A stretch of 20,396 nucleotides of DNA from Saccoglossus kowalevskii. Taxonomy: Eukaryota > Hemichordata > Enteropneusta > Harrimaniidae. A program made the translations under genes and the position numbers. Shown here piece by piece: positions 8,751-18,139 of the stretch. The notes beneath the pieces are model-generated. The model saw nothing but the letters and a program-made list of their open reading frames with translations. It was not told where the DNA came from and searched no databases. The first letter of the stretch is position 1; each line of letters begins with the position of its first letter. The DNA lies in the NCBI RefSeq assembly GCF_000003605.2, contig NW_003109095.1:119356-139751 (forward strand), written 5' to 3'.

Positions 8751-9935
8751 ATATTTCTACTTTTGTGTGCATTCTACCTTTTTAAGAAAGCCTGTACACA
8801 GCATATAAACTAGCCTAAATTGAGGGGACAATAATTGTAAGTCTCATCCATTTAACAAGACACAATACATTCAACATATAATTAATTTACTCTTTCGCTG
8901 ACACTTGATGACGTACACCGTCATATCGTATAGATGTGTGTAGTTGGCAATGCCACTATGTTATGTATGAATAATTGCTCACGACTGGCTTAGTTCTCAA
9001 GCATTTATAATCGCAAAGCAAATACACCTGTTTTCGTAAAACATCATGGTGCACCGTTTCTGTGACTCGCATCTTTTAACCTCGACCTAAATAGATTCCG
9101 TTCACATCGATGTCCAAGTTGTTTGAATTCGTTTTTTAAAGAAGATAATATTCGGATTAAAATTAATTAATAATATCTATCCATTGATATGTTGTATATC
9201 TCATGTCATAATGTGATTAAAAAGCTACAGTCGCAGAGCGAGTACAAATTGTATAAAAGTTTTGTATTTCATTGAGCTGTGGTCTGAACGTTTTATAAAT
9301 ATACGATATGGAAAGGTTTTAAGTCCTACTGACAGTGGTTCTCATTGGCAATACGACTGGATGTGTTGTTGACTGAGCCTTCACGTTCTTTGTTGGGCAT
9401 CGTTCGCGGGTCCCTTAAATACCACATCGGTTTTATTTTTGGAATACAACCACCAAGTAAAAAGCAAAAATATCGCCCGCCAGCCAACGATTATGAGAAA
9501 AATATTGATTTAAAGACGATCACCGTTCTAAGGCAATTTACTGCCAGTTATGGTGCTCCTTATGTCAATCGAAAGTCACTGTGTATGAATAAATACAAGA
9601 AATATGCGCAAGACAAGTCTGTTACTAGCAGTATCCATCTCAAGAGAGGGTGGCCCAGATAGTACGAGAAAGGTGAAGTTCAACAATTAATCTAAATTGT
9701 CAGAAAAATAAAGTAAATAAGTCAGCAGGGTGATACCAATATATTTTATACTCATGCCGAATTTGAGGATGAAATGCTGAATGTCGGTGATGGTTGAGGA
9801 TGTTGTTTTTTTTGGCATATGTTTATCAAAATATATTTATAGTGTCACATTCTCAGGTATTTTAAATAATTAATTAATCGCACAGTCATTTATTTAAGTG
9901 CATATACTGCACGCTGTTTGGGCTGCTTGTAACAG
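8751..9935. other. No recognisable gene
   Basis: This is where the BEL 5' end and LTR would lie, but no LTR ends or Gag N-terminus could be recognised. The open frame at 9345-9662 (105 codons, beginning TTG rather than ATG) has no domain I know and is of a length that chance allows. At 8908-8924 two CRE half-sites face each other (ATGACG-TACAC-CGTCAT). Confidence 0.45.
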
Positions 9936-9941
9936 CACTGG

Positions 9942-10053
9942 CAAGTTGATCTACCAACTTGTATTAGGGCCACTAACTTTTTAGAGTTGTTAGCCCTGGT
10001 GTCTACCCTATTATTCGTGGGAATTTATACCACTGTCACACACACATACACAC
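9942..10053. repeat. Two hairpins followed by a CA repeat
   Basis: CAAGTTG (9942-9948) pairs with CAACTTG (9955-9961) over a six-base loop. GGGC-CAC-TAAC (9967-9977) pairs with GTTAGCCC (9989-9996) with one bulge. A short CA-rich tract follows at about 10034-10053. No box A or box B of a tRNA-type SINE is visible. Confidence 0.5.
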
Positions 10054-10065
10054 AAAGTATAGACA

Positions 10066-10186
10066 AGTTTCGAGTTCCCTGGTTGCCACGTTACTGGGCG
10101 AGTCGTTCGTAATCCCGTTTGCAAAACCCAACAATATTATCACGCGTATGGTGGTAACCAAGCAACCAGAAATCTAAAACGAGACT
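10066..10186. repeat. Imperfect foldback, about 120 bp
   Basis: AGTTTCG with CTGGTTGCC at the left pairs imperfectly with the right end, whose reverse complement reads AGTCTCG with CTGGTTGCTTGG. The arms differ in spacing by several bases and no clear target duplication is seen, so this may be an old small TIR element or chance. Confidence 0.3.
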
Positions 10187-10189
10187 AAT

Positions 10190-11018
10190 AATAAAGGTTA
10201 TTAAGCTTCTAGTTAAGAGTTAATCAAAAGTACAAATGCATTGGATTAATTTGATTATGACGACCTTGAACTAAATGGGGAAATTATTACTGACTGTCAC
10301 CTTAAAACTAACACTGTATTTGACTGGAACATCGATCCAACCCAATTTAAGCATACCGCCGATGCACCCTGTGTTTCCCTGGACTGTTAATATACATTGA
10401 ACAACATATCACATGCCACGACAAATATGCACACTTAAATCTTAGTTGTTTTCAACACAGATGTGAGTTTTTTGTCTGCTGTGATATTATATAACGGGGA
10501 ACAGAAGTGTTTCGTGTACGAAACTACCAATATGAGAATCCTCGTCATCCGTCCACGCTCGCAAAATGTTGTTTATTGTATCCGTGGCAACTGTGGTGGT
10601 CGCACGAAAAAGACGCTACTGTCGATGTGAGACGTGCGTCAACTTGTATATAACCATGACGTGTCTCCAGACTCGCGTCAATCATACAACGTACACGTTA
10701 TTTTATCCACTGTTATATATATAAATACAACACAGATATTAAGAAGAAAAGGAAAAATTATTAGTCTGTGAATGTATCACATATGTAGGTCAACGTCTGC
10801 GCAATAACATTTGGCTCACGTAAATAAACAGTGTTATAACACGTGACAGCTAAATTCTCAAAGTACTGTGTGGAGAACTTGACATCACAAAATTATCTCA
10901 GAATTAGCATTGAGAAAAATGAACAGAAATAAAAATAGACAAAAAATAGACAAAAAAAATACAGAACTTATTAGAACTGTCCTGGTCCTAAATATTATGG
11001 AATGGAACTTGACTTGAC
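10190..11018. other. No recognisable gene; AT-rich
   Basis: A TATATAA sequence lies near 10650 followed by CATGACGTG, but no coding sequence follows that I can support. A direct repeat AATAGACAAAAA occurs twice near 10931-10955. Otherwise nothing is recognised. Confidence 0.45.
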
Positions 11019-11237
11019 TTAAAATGATAATTTACAATACTTGCATACATGCATGAAAACGAACATATCTTGGAAATTTTGGTATTTGATTGTTTCCTTT
11101 TTTGTAGGAGATGAAACAGTTGGCCAGCTTTCTTCTTGAGCATTTTTCGTCATCTTTCTGTACCAATTTTCCCTCATTGGATGACTTTGATGGTAGCATT
11201 TCTTTAATGGGACCAATTTTTCTCCTGAATATTCCAT
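11019..11237 (-). CDS. Small unrecognised ORF, 72 codons
   Basis: A true ATG opens a 72-codon frame on the minus strand. The product is lysine-rich and hydrophilic, contains NWYRKMTKNAQEESWP, and ends CKYCKLSF. I recognise no family. It lies downstream, on the same strand, of the coding-like region at 11457-12181, so it could be a later piece of the same decayed gene or element. An overlapping frame is also open here, so neither may be real. Confidence 0.2.
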   Translation of the reverse strand: MEYSGEKLVPLKKCYHQSHPMRENWYRKMTKNAQEESWPTVSSPTKKETIKYQNFQDMFVFMHVCKYCKLSF

Positions 11238-11456
11238 CTACGTAGAAGATCAAATCTTTCTTCAATATATATATATGAGTGTGTTCCTTTTTTCAGTTCA
11301 CTTCCGATAGTGTTAATTACTTTTGTTTTTTGGTTAGTTCCACTTCTATCTGTGACTGTTGTATTGTATTGTATCGTTGCCAATAAAGAGAATGTTAATT
11401 TTCATCTTCATTTCCTCCTTTCTTTCTCTCATTTTGACTCAACACATTCTTTTAAA

Positions 11457-12181
11457 AATTGATCTCCTGGTGCTGTTTCTTCAGATCTCTTTGTAACTTA
11501 GCGACGTCTTGGATAGGAGATGTTTGCCTTTTATATATTATTTTAAAGAGTGTAATAACATCATTGAGTGATGATTGAGGTAGATAAAGCTGCTGCTGTG
11601 GTGATGATATGTAACAGTTATTATTCATAGGTATTTTACTCGGAGTGACGTCTTCTTGTAACAGTGCTTTACAAGGTGCACTAGGTGGTTGAGTGCTGTA
11701 CTTGCCAGTTGACGTATTATCCTTCTTTGCCGTGGATGTCTGTTTTCAGATGATCATTTCCTTATCTTGTTCAAATTAATGGACTTCCTTTCTGTGTCTG
11801 TCATTTCCAATACCAAGTGTTATAACGTGAGGCAGGCTGCACTGAAGTCTGTCTGCTATTGACTGTGACACTGTAGGCCAGGTAACCTTTACTTTAATAT
11901 CCAGTAGCTGGCGCAACTGTTCAACATTCAACATCCAGTCATAATAGTTATTTTCCTGAATTAAAGTTGTAACATGTTTTATAGACATTAATTGTTACGG
12001 TGCTATTATCTGGGATAATAATTAGGTGAAGCTGTGAATTGAGTGCACTGCCTTCACCAGGCTTTGCGATATAATTATACTGGTCAACTGGGTAGATGAA
12101 CTTAAAAGCTCTAGACAATATATCCTTGAACTTCACATGTGATTTAATACTAATGCTACATGTATTAAAAGTAATATCCAA
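11457..12181 (-). pseudogene. Unrecognised degenerate coding-like region
   Basis: Two minus-strand frames follow each other. The first (11948-12181, opening at TTG) has the segment PGEGSALNSQLHLIIIPDNS. The second starts at an ATG at 11988 with ENNYYDWMLNVEQLRQLL, reaches a stop near 11776, and then stays in the same frame, with one more stop, to about 11457. This tail includes a polar stretch rich in S, T, P and Q and ends VAKLQRDLKKQHQEINF, which could form a coiled coil. The uninterrupted composition over about 240 codons looks like former coding sequence, from a host gene or a retroelement gag. I cannot name the family. A CAG at the frame change could be a splice acceptor. Confidence 0.3.
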
Positions 12182-12350
12182 CTAATAAACCTTTTTAGGA
12201 CTTTCTGATGTGATCATAATTATTATTCGACTGACTAGAACCAACAACTAAGTCAATTCTTGTTGCCACAAATGTTATCCAGATGGTGCTAAATATCTAT
12301 ACCCCTCACATAAATGATTAACCAATGTTACATAACTTACCTAACTTTTA

Positions 12351-12415
<65 letters not shown>
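12351..12415. repeat. (TTA)n microsatellite, about 22 units
   Basis: An uninterrupted run of ATT/TTA triplets covers 65 bases. Its perfection suggests it is polymorphic in length. Confidence 0.98.
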
Positions 12416-12417
<2 letters not shown>

Positions 12418-12529
12418 GAAGCTTCATAAGAAAAAGTGTATAAGAATTAAAGTAAATAAATAAACATTGAACACAGTATGAAAGACTCAAACTCAAACTA
12501 AAAATGATAAACTAAAAGGTTTAGCCTGG

Positions 12530-12947
12530 TGTTATGAACACGAGCGTTGTGTTCGAGGGTATGGGAACTTCGTCTCACTTGACTGATGTCACTCACACGT
12601 AGAGATGCCAGATTTGATCCACATGAATACACATAAGTTCATTACAGATAGTCCAGCTTTATTCACAGAAGCAGTCAATCGAGGTAACCCCTCGCTGCAC
12701 CGTTCTCTCGTTCTCTCCCTCACAAAGGTTACAAACTCTCTCTATTAAAAGGCAAGTCACTCAGGCGTAGCGGAGTAAACATGCGATCAGTCTATCGCTG
12801 CAGTCGTTGGCACAATCACGTGATTACCAGGGATGTGTCTCACGGTTAAAGCTTTGCAAAGTTGCCACTTCTAAATAAAATAAGTAAACAATCTATTTAT
12901 CAAATTCCTATTCCTGTTATATATGTTTATAATCTCCACCCTAAACA
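12530..12947 (-). mobile_element. LTR-like block, possible solo LTR
   Basis: On the minus strand the block can be read from TGTTTAGGG to ATAACA, so it has TGTT...AACA ends. GAATAAAGC, a polyadenylation signal, sits near 12660-12668, followed by about 130 bases that could be R/U5. No matching target-site duplication was found (flanks CCTGG and TGCAA), no primer-binding site follows, and no second copy is present, so the ends are uncertain. It could instead be the end of an unrelated transcription unit. Confidence 0.28.
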
Positions 12948-12949
12948 TG

Positions 12950-13855
12950 CAATTTGTTGATTTTAAACAATAGTCTAACAGCGTCTGAACCGAACGTGCA
13001 AACGTGAAGTTGAAATTATTGGTTATGGTATTTATTACGAGTCATCGTGCACATGAACGGCAAAGAAGATTGTTTTTTCACGTTGATGTAGCATTGCAAA
13101 AAAAAAACGGTTGCAGCTGCACATAAATATGCGTCTAACATGAACGCCACTACTCTCTTGGGGAGAAGTAAGTAAAATAATCATGTTGGTATTTCTAGAG
13201 GCTCGGTTCACAGTACTGGTATGCGTAATGTGTGGCAGAAATTACTCAATAGCAGTGTTTGCTTCTAGCTCTTTAGCATGGGTTAAGAGGTCAAATACCT
13301 TAGCCTGTGCTAATAAAATGTGCTTGAACACTTAGCACTGGCTAGAAAGAGTACGGATTAAAACAGATCCCTAGCACGGATTTGGTATTGTGTTACAACT
13401 AACACTGTATAGCTCCCAGGTTACTATGCTGAGCTGTTCGATATGCAAACAGATTAGCTTAAATCTTAGCCCATATTTGGTGTAGCGTGAACACTACTAA
13501 AGTATTTTCTATGTTTGTGGGGTTTTTTTTCATTTAAAGCCAAGGTCTGTAACTAACTCAGAATATGGTGACGACTTATGGGTTGAACATGCGTAAAACG
13601 TACGACAACAATGCAGGTGCATATTTGCGCCCGTTTTGTGTGAAATCTCCAACATTGCAACCACATACCTGGTGGAGGTTTTCCATAAATACCACAGTGA
13701 CGTCGTTCTTCAAATCTTCTCAGTTACAGGTATTTCGACAGATAATTGGGATACCAATTGCAGTCTTATGCGGCACCGATGCGTTCATAGACTCGTCATC
13801 GTAATGCTTTAATGGCGGTAAAAAGTTAATGATTGTCTATTTACTACGTAATCTT
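12950..13855. other. No recognisable gene; one hairpin
   Basis: GTGCTAA (13307-13313) pairs with TTAGCAC (13332-13338), with inner GTG/CAC pairing as well. Weak inverted similarity between CATGGGTTAAGA near 13280 and a segment near 13465 hints at an old foldback element. The open frame at 13565-13804 has no known domain. Confidence 0.4.
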
Positions 13856-13955
13856 AGTGTACTTTGTACAACGCTTGCTCAGTGCACTATATGCAAATCA
13901 CATTCTCTATTCCCAATTTCGCGTACAGATTTTTTCTTATTTTGGTACCGCCTAG

Positions 13956-14070
13956 AGGTCAAAGGTTTAATGGCGTTTACAAAACAAACAGTACTCTTTT
14001 GATGACAAAATCATCGTCCCTCAACACCAGAAGGACGGTGAAAAATCAACACCACTAATACGCATGCGCA
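13956..14070. promoter_or_regulatory. Nuclear-receptor-like and NRF1-like sites
   Basis: AGGTCAAAGGTTT at 13956-13968 resembles a DR1 nuclear-receptor element (11 of 13 to AGGTCAAAGGTCA). TACGCATGCGCA at 14059-14070 matches the NRF1 consensus at 11 of 12 positions. Function is inferred from motif similarity only. Confidence 0.22.
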
Positions 14071-14363
14071 GTTGTTGTTATTGTAAGCACAAAAACAACC
14101 AGGGCTACAGGAACAGTGGTTTAAAATCTTGATAAAATATAGTTCAATATATACACCAACGTACAGTACCAAACAACAATATCATATGTTCTCGTTCATA
14201 ATTACGTATCTTCAATTATTCAGTACTGTGACATCATGTTACCCTGAACTACCGTTGTGCTGGACCCTCGCATGTGTTCACGTATTACGCGCGTGCGCAG
14301 TGACTGGTCGGCAAGAACCAGTGCTTCACAGGCGACGTTGTTCGGTGATGGCGTTATTAAATA

Positions 14364-14570
14364 CTGTACAACATGTCTTTTTAGCTAGCATGTTATTTTA
14401 GCTAATTTAGCTAATCTGTAATTTCGCTAATTCAGGATGTCGCTAATTTAAAATAAAATGTATTCTCACAATGAAATTGTTGGCACTTTAGCTAAATTTA
14501 TGATTCAGTAATTCGTGCATTGAGTCAAATTCGCTAAAATGGCATGTAGCTATTTAAACATGTTTTACAG
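14364..14570. mobile_element. 207 bp MITE with TA target duplication
   Basis: The left end begins CTGTACAACATGTCTTTTTA and continues through TAGCTAGCATG and ATTTTAGCTAATTT. The reverse complement of the right end begins CTGTAAAACATGTTTAAATA and continues TAGCTACATG and ATTTTAGCGAATTT. The inverted repeats therefore run for about 45 bases with few mismatches and one indel. Both ends are flanked by TA (14362-14363 and 14571-14572), as expected for Tc1/mariner-type insertion. The interior has several GCTAAT repeats and no coding capacity. An 18 bp piece of the right arm recurs exactly at 18116-18133. Confidence 0.85.
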
Positions 14571-14607
14571 TATACATGTACGTGTCCCTATTTATCAAAC
14601 AACTTAC

Positions 14608-14787
14608 GATCCACGCAAATGGCGAGGTACAGTGCTGATGAGTGGGTGGATTGACATGCACGTTGGCAAAAACAGCAACACGGTTGCGAACCGTGCGTAA
14701 CACGTATTCCTTGAGAACATCACAGATATGTGTTGACAGATTGTTGAACGCTGTCGTTTCAAAATTAAAATCAATAAGCTCTGTCAT
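14608..14787 (-). CDS. Candidate host first coding exon, 60 codons
   Basis: On the minus strand an ATG with A at -3 (14785-14787) opens a frame that runs 60 codons and meets ATC|GTAAGTT, a near-consensus splice donor (GT at 14606-14607), in phase 0. The predicted start is MTELIDFNFETTAFNNLSTH; later come VLKEYVLRTVRNRVAVF and a histidine/proline segment, PPTHQHC. No transmembrane segment or domain I recognise is present. GC by hand count is 80 of 180 bases, above the AT-rich surroundings. A CACGTG E-box lies upstream at 14879-14884. The TA-flanked MITE at 14364-14570 would sit in the following intron. No second exon was identified, so this remains a candidate; a chance frame ending at a GTAAGT is the alternative. 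Confidence 0.38.
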
Positions 14788-15773
14788 AGTTTATATGTTT
14801 TGTTCCGATAGCAGTTGACAATGACAAACTCTCCTCTCGTACGTACACTTCTCGAAGAGAACGATGTACAGACGGTCGCACGTGATGACACGTTCACATT
14901 AATCTGGGCGTGATACAGAGCGGCAATATTTCGTTTAGTTTGGAGACGATATCATGAGGGACTATTACTGTGGGTTCCGCTCCACCGTTCGTCTTTGCGT
15001 CCGAAGCTATTTCTCAAATTTCATTCAAACTCTGCATATTAGATTACTTATAAACTTAAATGCAATATACGATAGAACACTGCAAAAATCTCAGGATAAA
15101 AATGATGATGTAACTGCACATACCAATGTTTCATACCGGTGGGATAATGAATCAAGTTATCGTTTCAATTGTGCATTACAGGGTGAAAATATAAACAGGC
15201 TAATTAACAATTTCAACAATACAATAGTTTCCAACACCCAGTGGTCAATTAATACTGCAAGCATGTTATTATCTGACATATATCTTGAGGCAGCTGGTAA
15301 AGGTTTTTAAAAAAAATACCATAAAAATATAAGAAAAAAGAAAAAAATAGAAAAAAACAAAATAGTACAGCAATGATCTTTCAGTTATGAAAAAAGACAT
15401 TTAAAAGCTGTCCAGTAAATTGTGTTTGGACCCATTTAATAAAGAATTAAGATCTCAATGTTACAATCTAAAAAACAATTACAAACATTCTCTCAAAAGA
15501 AAAAAGAGAGAATTCAATAACAGTATTTTAAATAAACTAGATAATCAAACCCAATTGATTATTGGGACCTCATAAAAGAATTAAAATATGATGAGAATGA
15601 TACAAAAAGTGAAAACATCGAGAGCCAAAAATGATTTAAACATTTCCAGAAATTAAATTCTCAAACATCACAAAATAATATCAATGTAACCATGGATAAT
15701 TAAAAAAATCAAGGTAACAGTTTCCATATAGATATTCTGGATAATCCTATTTCACAGCTTGAAATTCACAATG

Positions 15774-15801
15774 CAATCAACAATCAATCAATCAATCAAT
15801 T
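15774..15801 (+). repeat. (CAAT)n short tandem repeat within the LINE
   Basis: Repeats of CAAT occupy the place after the HNAIN segment where LINE RTs normally carry a conserved K-A-x-G-x-D block. Slippage here has probably replaced or disrupted that block. Confidence 0.7.
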
Positions 15802-15875
15802 ATCTAGTGGCCAATACCTTAACACCTGGGACCTAGAACCTACAGACCCTAGTAGTTACAGAGGGATCTCCTGGA

Positions 15876-16376
15876 GAAAATTTAATAACCAAAGAGCAGA
15901 TTGAATTCATGCCAAAATTTGGGACCCACGACCACATTTTTGTGTTAAAACAGTTGCTAACAAAATATACTACCAATGAAAAGTACCTGTTTGCATGCTT
16001 TATCGATTTCAAAAAAGCCTTTGACTCCATCTATACAAACTCTGTTGGATATGTGAAGGTTAATAACGGCTTGACCAATACTTTCCCAATTGAGAAAAGC
16101 ATCAGACAGGGCGATGGTCTAAGTCCGCTGCTTTTTAATATATACTTAAATGATATTAAAAGTCTTATAAATGCATCACAAAATAACCAGCCAACTTTAT
16201 TAAAAAACCAACCATGTTTACTCAATGCAGATGACTTGCTTCTGCTTTCAGAAACCAAGACAGGTCTTCAGAATGCGATCAGTTCCCTGCAATTATACTG
16301 CCACAAATTGAAGTTGGACATCAACATTAAAAAAAATCTAAAACAGTCATATTTAACAAAGCAGGTAGACGCCTAG
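15876..16376 (+). pseudogene. LINE reverse transcriptase core, internally deleted
   Basis: The frame begins with ENLITKEQIEFMPKFGTHDH, continues through FACFIDFKKAFDSI (motif A; its catalytic Asp is at about 16005) and RQGDGLSPLLFNIYLNDI (motif B), and reaches LLNADDLLLLSE (motif C). Two features mark it as inactive. The first residue of the Y/F-ADD box is Asn (16224-16226, AAT where TAT is expected). Only 26 residues separate the second Asp of motif A from the RQG of motif B, much less than usual, so part of the palm is missing. After about 16340 the similarity (KTVIFNKAGRRLDRYNFFIN) moves to another frame. The enzyme would have copied the element's RNA into DNA at the target site. Confidence 0.88.
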
Positions 16377-16587
16377 ACAGATATAATTTTTTTATAAACC
16401 AGGATTTACTGGAAAGAGTAACATCATACACTTACCTTAAATACAGCAGGGGAATTAGACAAAGCCCAGATAGACCTTGTACACCACTCAGAATTCATTT
16501 GAAGATGTTCGATGCAGTAATTACACCAATTCTCCTATACTGCACAGAAATATGGTCCAGTGATATTATTGCCCACACAAAACAGCT

Positions 16588-16893
16588 TTGGAATTTGACA
16601 ACACCCATGGAAAAATTCCATACCAAAAGTTTGTATTAAAGGTGAACAGCAGCGCCTTAAACTTGCCATGTTTAATTGAATTAGGGAGGTACCCTCTTAC
16701 AATACAGGGTACAAAACAATTGTTAAAATATTGGATGAGAGTTCAGGAAATGCCTGAAAATACATTAATATGTGAAGCATACAAGCTTGGTATTAAGATG
16801 CATGATTCTAGTACTAAAAACTTGGTATCTGGTGTGAAAAAGATTTTGGAAAACCTGAATTTAAGTAAATATAGGCAAATTAAATATAGCTAA
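16588..16893 (+). pseudogene. LINE ORF2 C-terminal region
   Basis: The frame contains LPCLIELGRYPLTIQ, LLKYWMRVQEMPENTLICEAY and VSGVKKILENLNLS. These match the segment that follows the RT in this LINE group, where a short basic stretch is followed by ELGRYPL and KYW-R. An upstream piece in another frame (TPMEKFHTKSL, about 16600) supplies the start of the block. It is continuous with the RT fragment and in the same orientation. Confidence 0.75.
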
Positions 16894-16954
16894 GCTACTA
16901 AGCTCGTGTTACCCTCTGTCATTATTTTAAGTCAAGAATCATCCTCCCAAGTGG

Positions 16955-17200
16955 TTGTCATTGGTCGAAGGCAAAGACTGGGGTCATTAAAGCGGGAGAG
17001 TCGTCACCTGCGTACGCGCGGGAGTCCCAGGCGACGATAGCAACACATGCTAAAACGCAAAGGCTCATGGGTAGACGCTTGCTTGTAAACAATGACACGC
17101 TATGGCCATCTGACGCATGCGCAGGTGACGACTCCCTCGCTTTAATATCCACATTGGGAAGATAGTTCTTGATATCAGCCAAAACCAAGGCCAATGACAA
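16955..17200. mobile_element. Nested inverted-repeat element, about 246 bp
   Basis: The outer arms TTGTCATTGG (16955-16964) and CCAATGACAA (17191-17200) are exact inverted copies. The inner arms are longer: ATTAAAGCGGGAGAGTCG with TCACCTGCG at 16986-17013 is the near-complement of 17119-17146, with few mismatches over about 30 bases. The inner pair alone is bounded by TTAA on both sides, so a 161 bp element with a TTAA target is another reading. There is no transposase. The minus-strand open frame at 16958-17299 is an artefact of these arms. An NRF1-like GACGCATGCGCA lies in the right arm. Confidence 0.55.
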
Positions 17201-17510
17201 CAAGGAACTAGAATAAAACGGAATTTTCCGAGTTGAAATCAAAAGTAGTCCCCGGCGGCGAAACGCATTGGAAAGTGCATGCGTCTTGTAATCGTCCACT
17301 ACAATCTAACGTTATGATGTCATTGAGGTTTAATAACGCACAACATGTCGACAGTGGCAAAAATATGCTGGGTTGGATCAACATCGAAATATCATGTGAC
17401 AGCTCTTGACCAATAACCTTGACTCTCTGATACGCGAGTAATTAATAATATACTAGTTACCAACCTCTTGTTTGCTTGTCGATTGGTTTTTGTTTCATTG
17501 TGCCGATAAG

Positions 17511-17883
17511 TCGATAGAGGGCGCAATATACTGAAAGCAAAATCAAACGTGTAACATTCATTTTTGTTCAGATGAATTTCGATCAATCGCTGAACGACGA
17601 CCACCGATGCCAAAATGGTTTGGTTAGTATAACTTTGAGAATGTTTTAAGCCAACAGTAAACAAGATTAGCTTGTGCTAGTGTGACACAGCTATGTATAA
17701 TAATCCATTTTTTTTATTTCAGCCTGGACGTATATTTCTAAAATCGACCTGAAGAATTTTTAAATATCTTTTGAATGTGTAGTTTACCTTATATATTTAT
17801 AGAATTCCTTACTAAAAAATATAGGTACCCGATTGAATTTTCTAGATTACTTTGTTATGTCTCCAAGCAGCGCCCTCTAGTGG
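17511..17883. promoter_or_regulatory. Pair of convergent CTCF-like sites
   Basis: On the minus strand 17870-17883 reads CCACTAGAGGGCGC, a full match to a strong form of the CTCF core. On the plus strand 17511-17524 reads TCGATAGAGGGCGC, matching 11 of 14 positions, with the GAGGGCGC half intact. The two sites point toward each other about 350 bp apart. CTCF is known across bilaterians; occupancy here is inferred. Confidence 0.42.
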
Positions 17884-17889
17884 CGACTA

Positions 17890-18110
17890 TTGCATTCCAA
17901 TTCTTCTTCAAGTTTTTTTTGCTGGTAACTCGATAACTCATTGTGTTTGAATAATTTGATATAAAGTTAAAACATTTTTAATGAAATAACATTTTTAAGG
18001 CAATTTTAAAAGAAACGGTGGGTGGGTTTCTGTGTGTGTTGAGGTAGGTGGGTGTTTACTGTGTACTACGGTAAACAGATTAGTAATAATTATTCACTGA
18101 TTTTTAATTT
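17890..18110. other. Non-coding stretch with a G-rich tract
   Basis: Six G-runs (GG/GGG) occur in 18017-18052, in GGTGGGTGGG and GGTAGGTGGG, and could form a two-tetrad G-quadruplex. No gene is seen. Confidence 0.35.
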
Positions 18111-18115
18111 TGTGA

Positions 18116-18133
18116 TGAGTCAAATTCGCTAAA
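18116..18133. repeat. Relic of the TA-flanked MITE arm
   Basis: TGAGTCAAATTCGCTAAA is identical over 18 bases to 14521-14538, part of the right arm of the 207 bp element. The match stops on both sides, so this is a fragment or the arm of a diverged relative. Confidence 0.5.
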
Positions 18134-18139
18134 TTAAAA

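Larger units (their letters stand above)
15075..16893 (+). mobile_element. Degenerate non-LTR retrotransposon (LINE)
   Basis: Plus-strand fragments in all three frames follow the order of a LINE ORF2 from the pre-RT linker to the C-terminus. They are a YRWDNESSYRFNCAL segment (about 15140), a lysine-rich linker with NYKHSLKRKKREFNNSILNK (about 15478-15540), DYWDLIKELKYDENDTKSEN, FKHFQKLNSQ, DNPISQLEIHNAI, the RT motifs (15876-16376), LKMFDAVITPILLYCTEIW, and a C-terminal block (16588-16893). The endonuclease is not recognisable and no poly(A) or 3' tail marks the end, so the copy is truncated and dead. I can place it among LINEs with this RT and C-terminal pattern but not in a clade. Confidence 0.88.

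Noticed and set aside
9345-9662. 105-codon plus-strand frame
   Set aside because: Begins at TTG, has no known domain, and a few frames of this length are expected by chance in the window.
16958-17299. 113-codon minus-strand frame
   Set aside because: Mostly made of the arms and interior of an inverted-repeat element, and begins at a non-ATG codon.
17392-17664. 90-codon minus-strand frame
   Set aside because: No family resemblance, no splice signals, and it overlaps a CTCF-like site.
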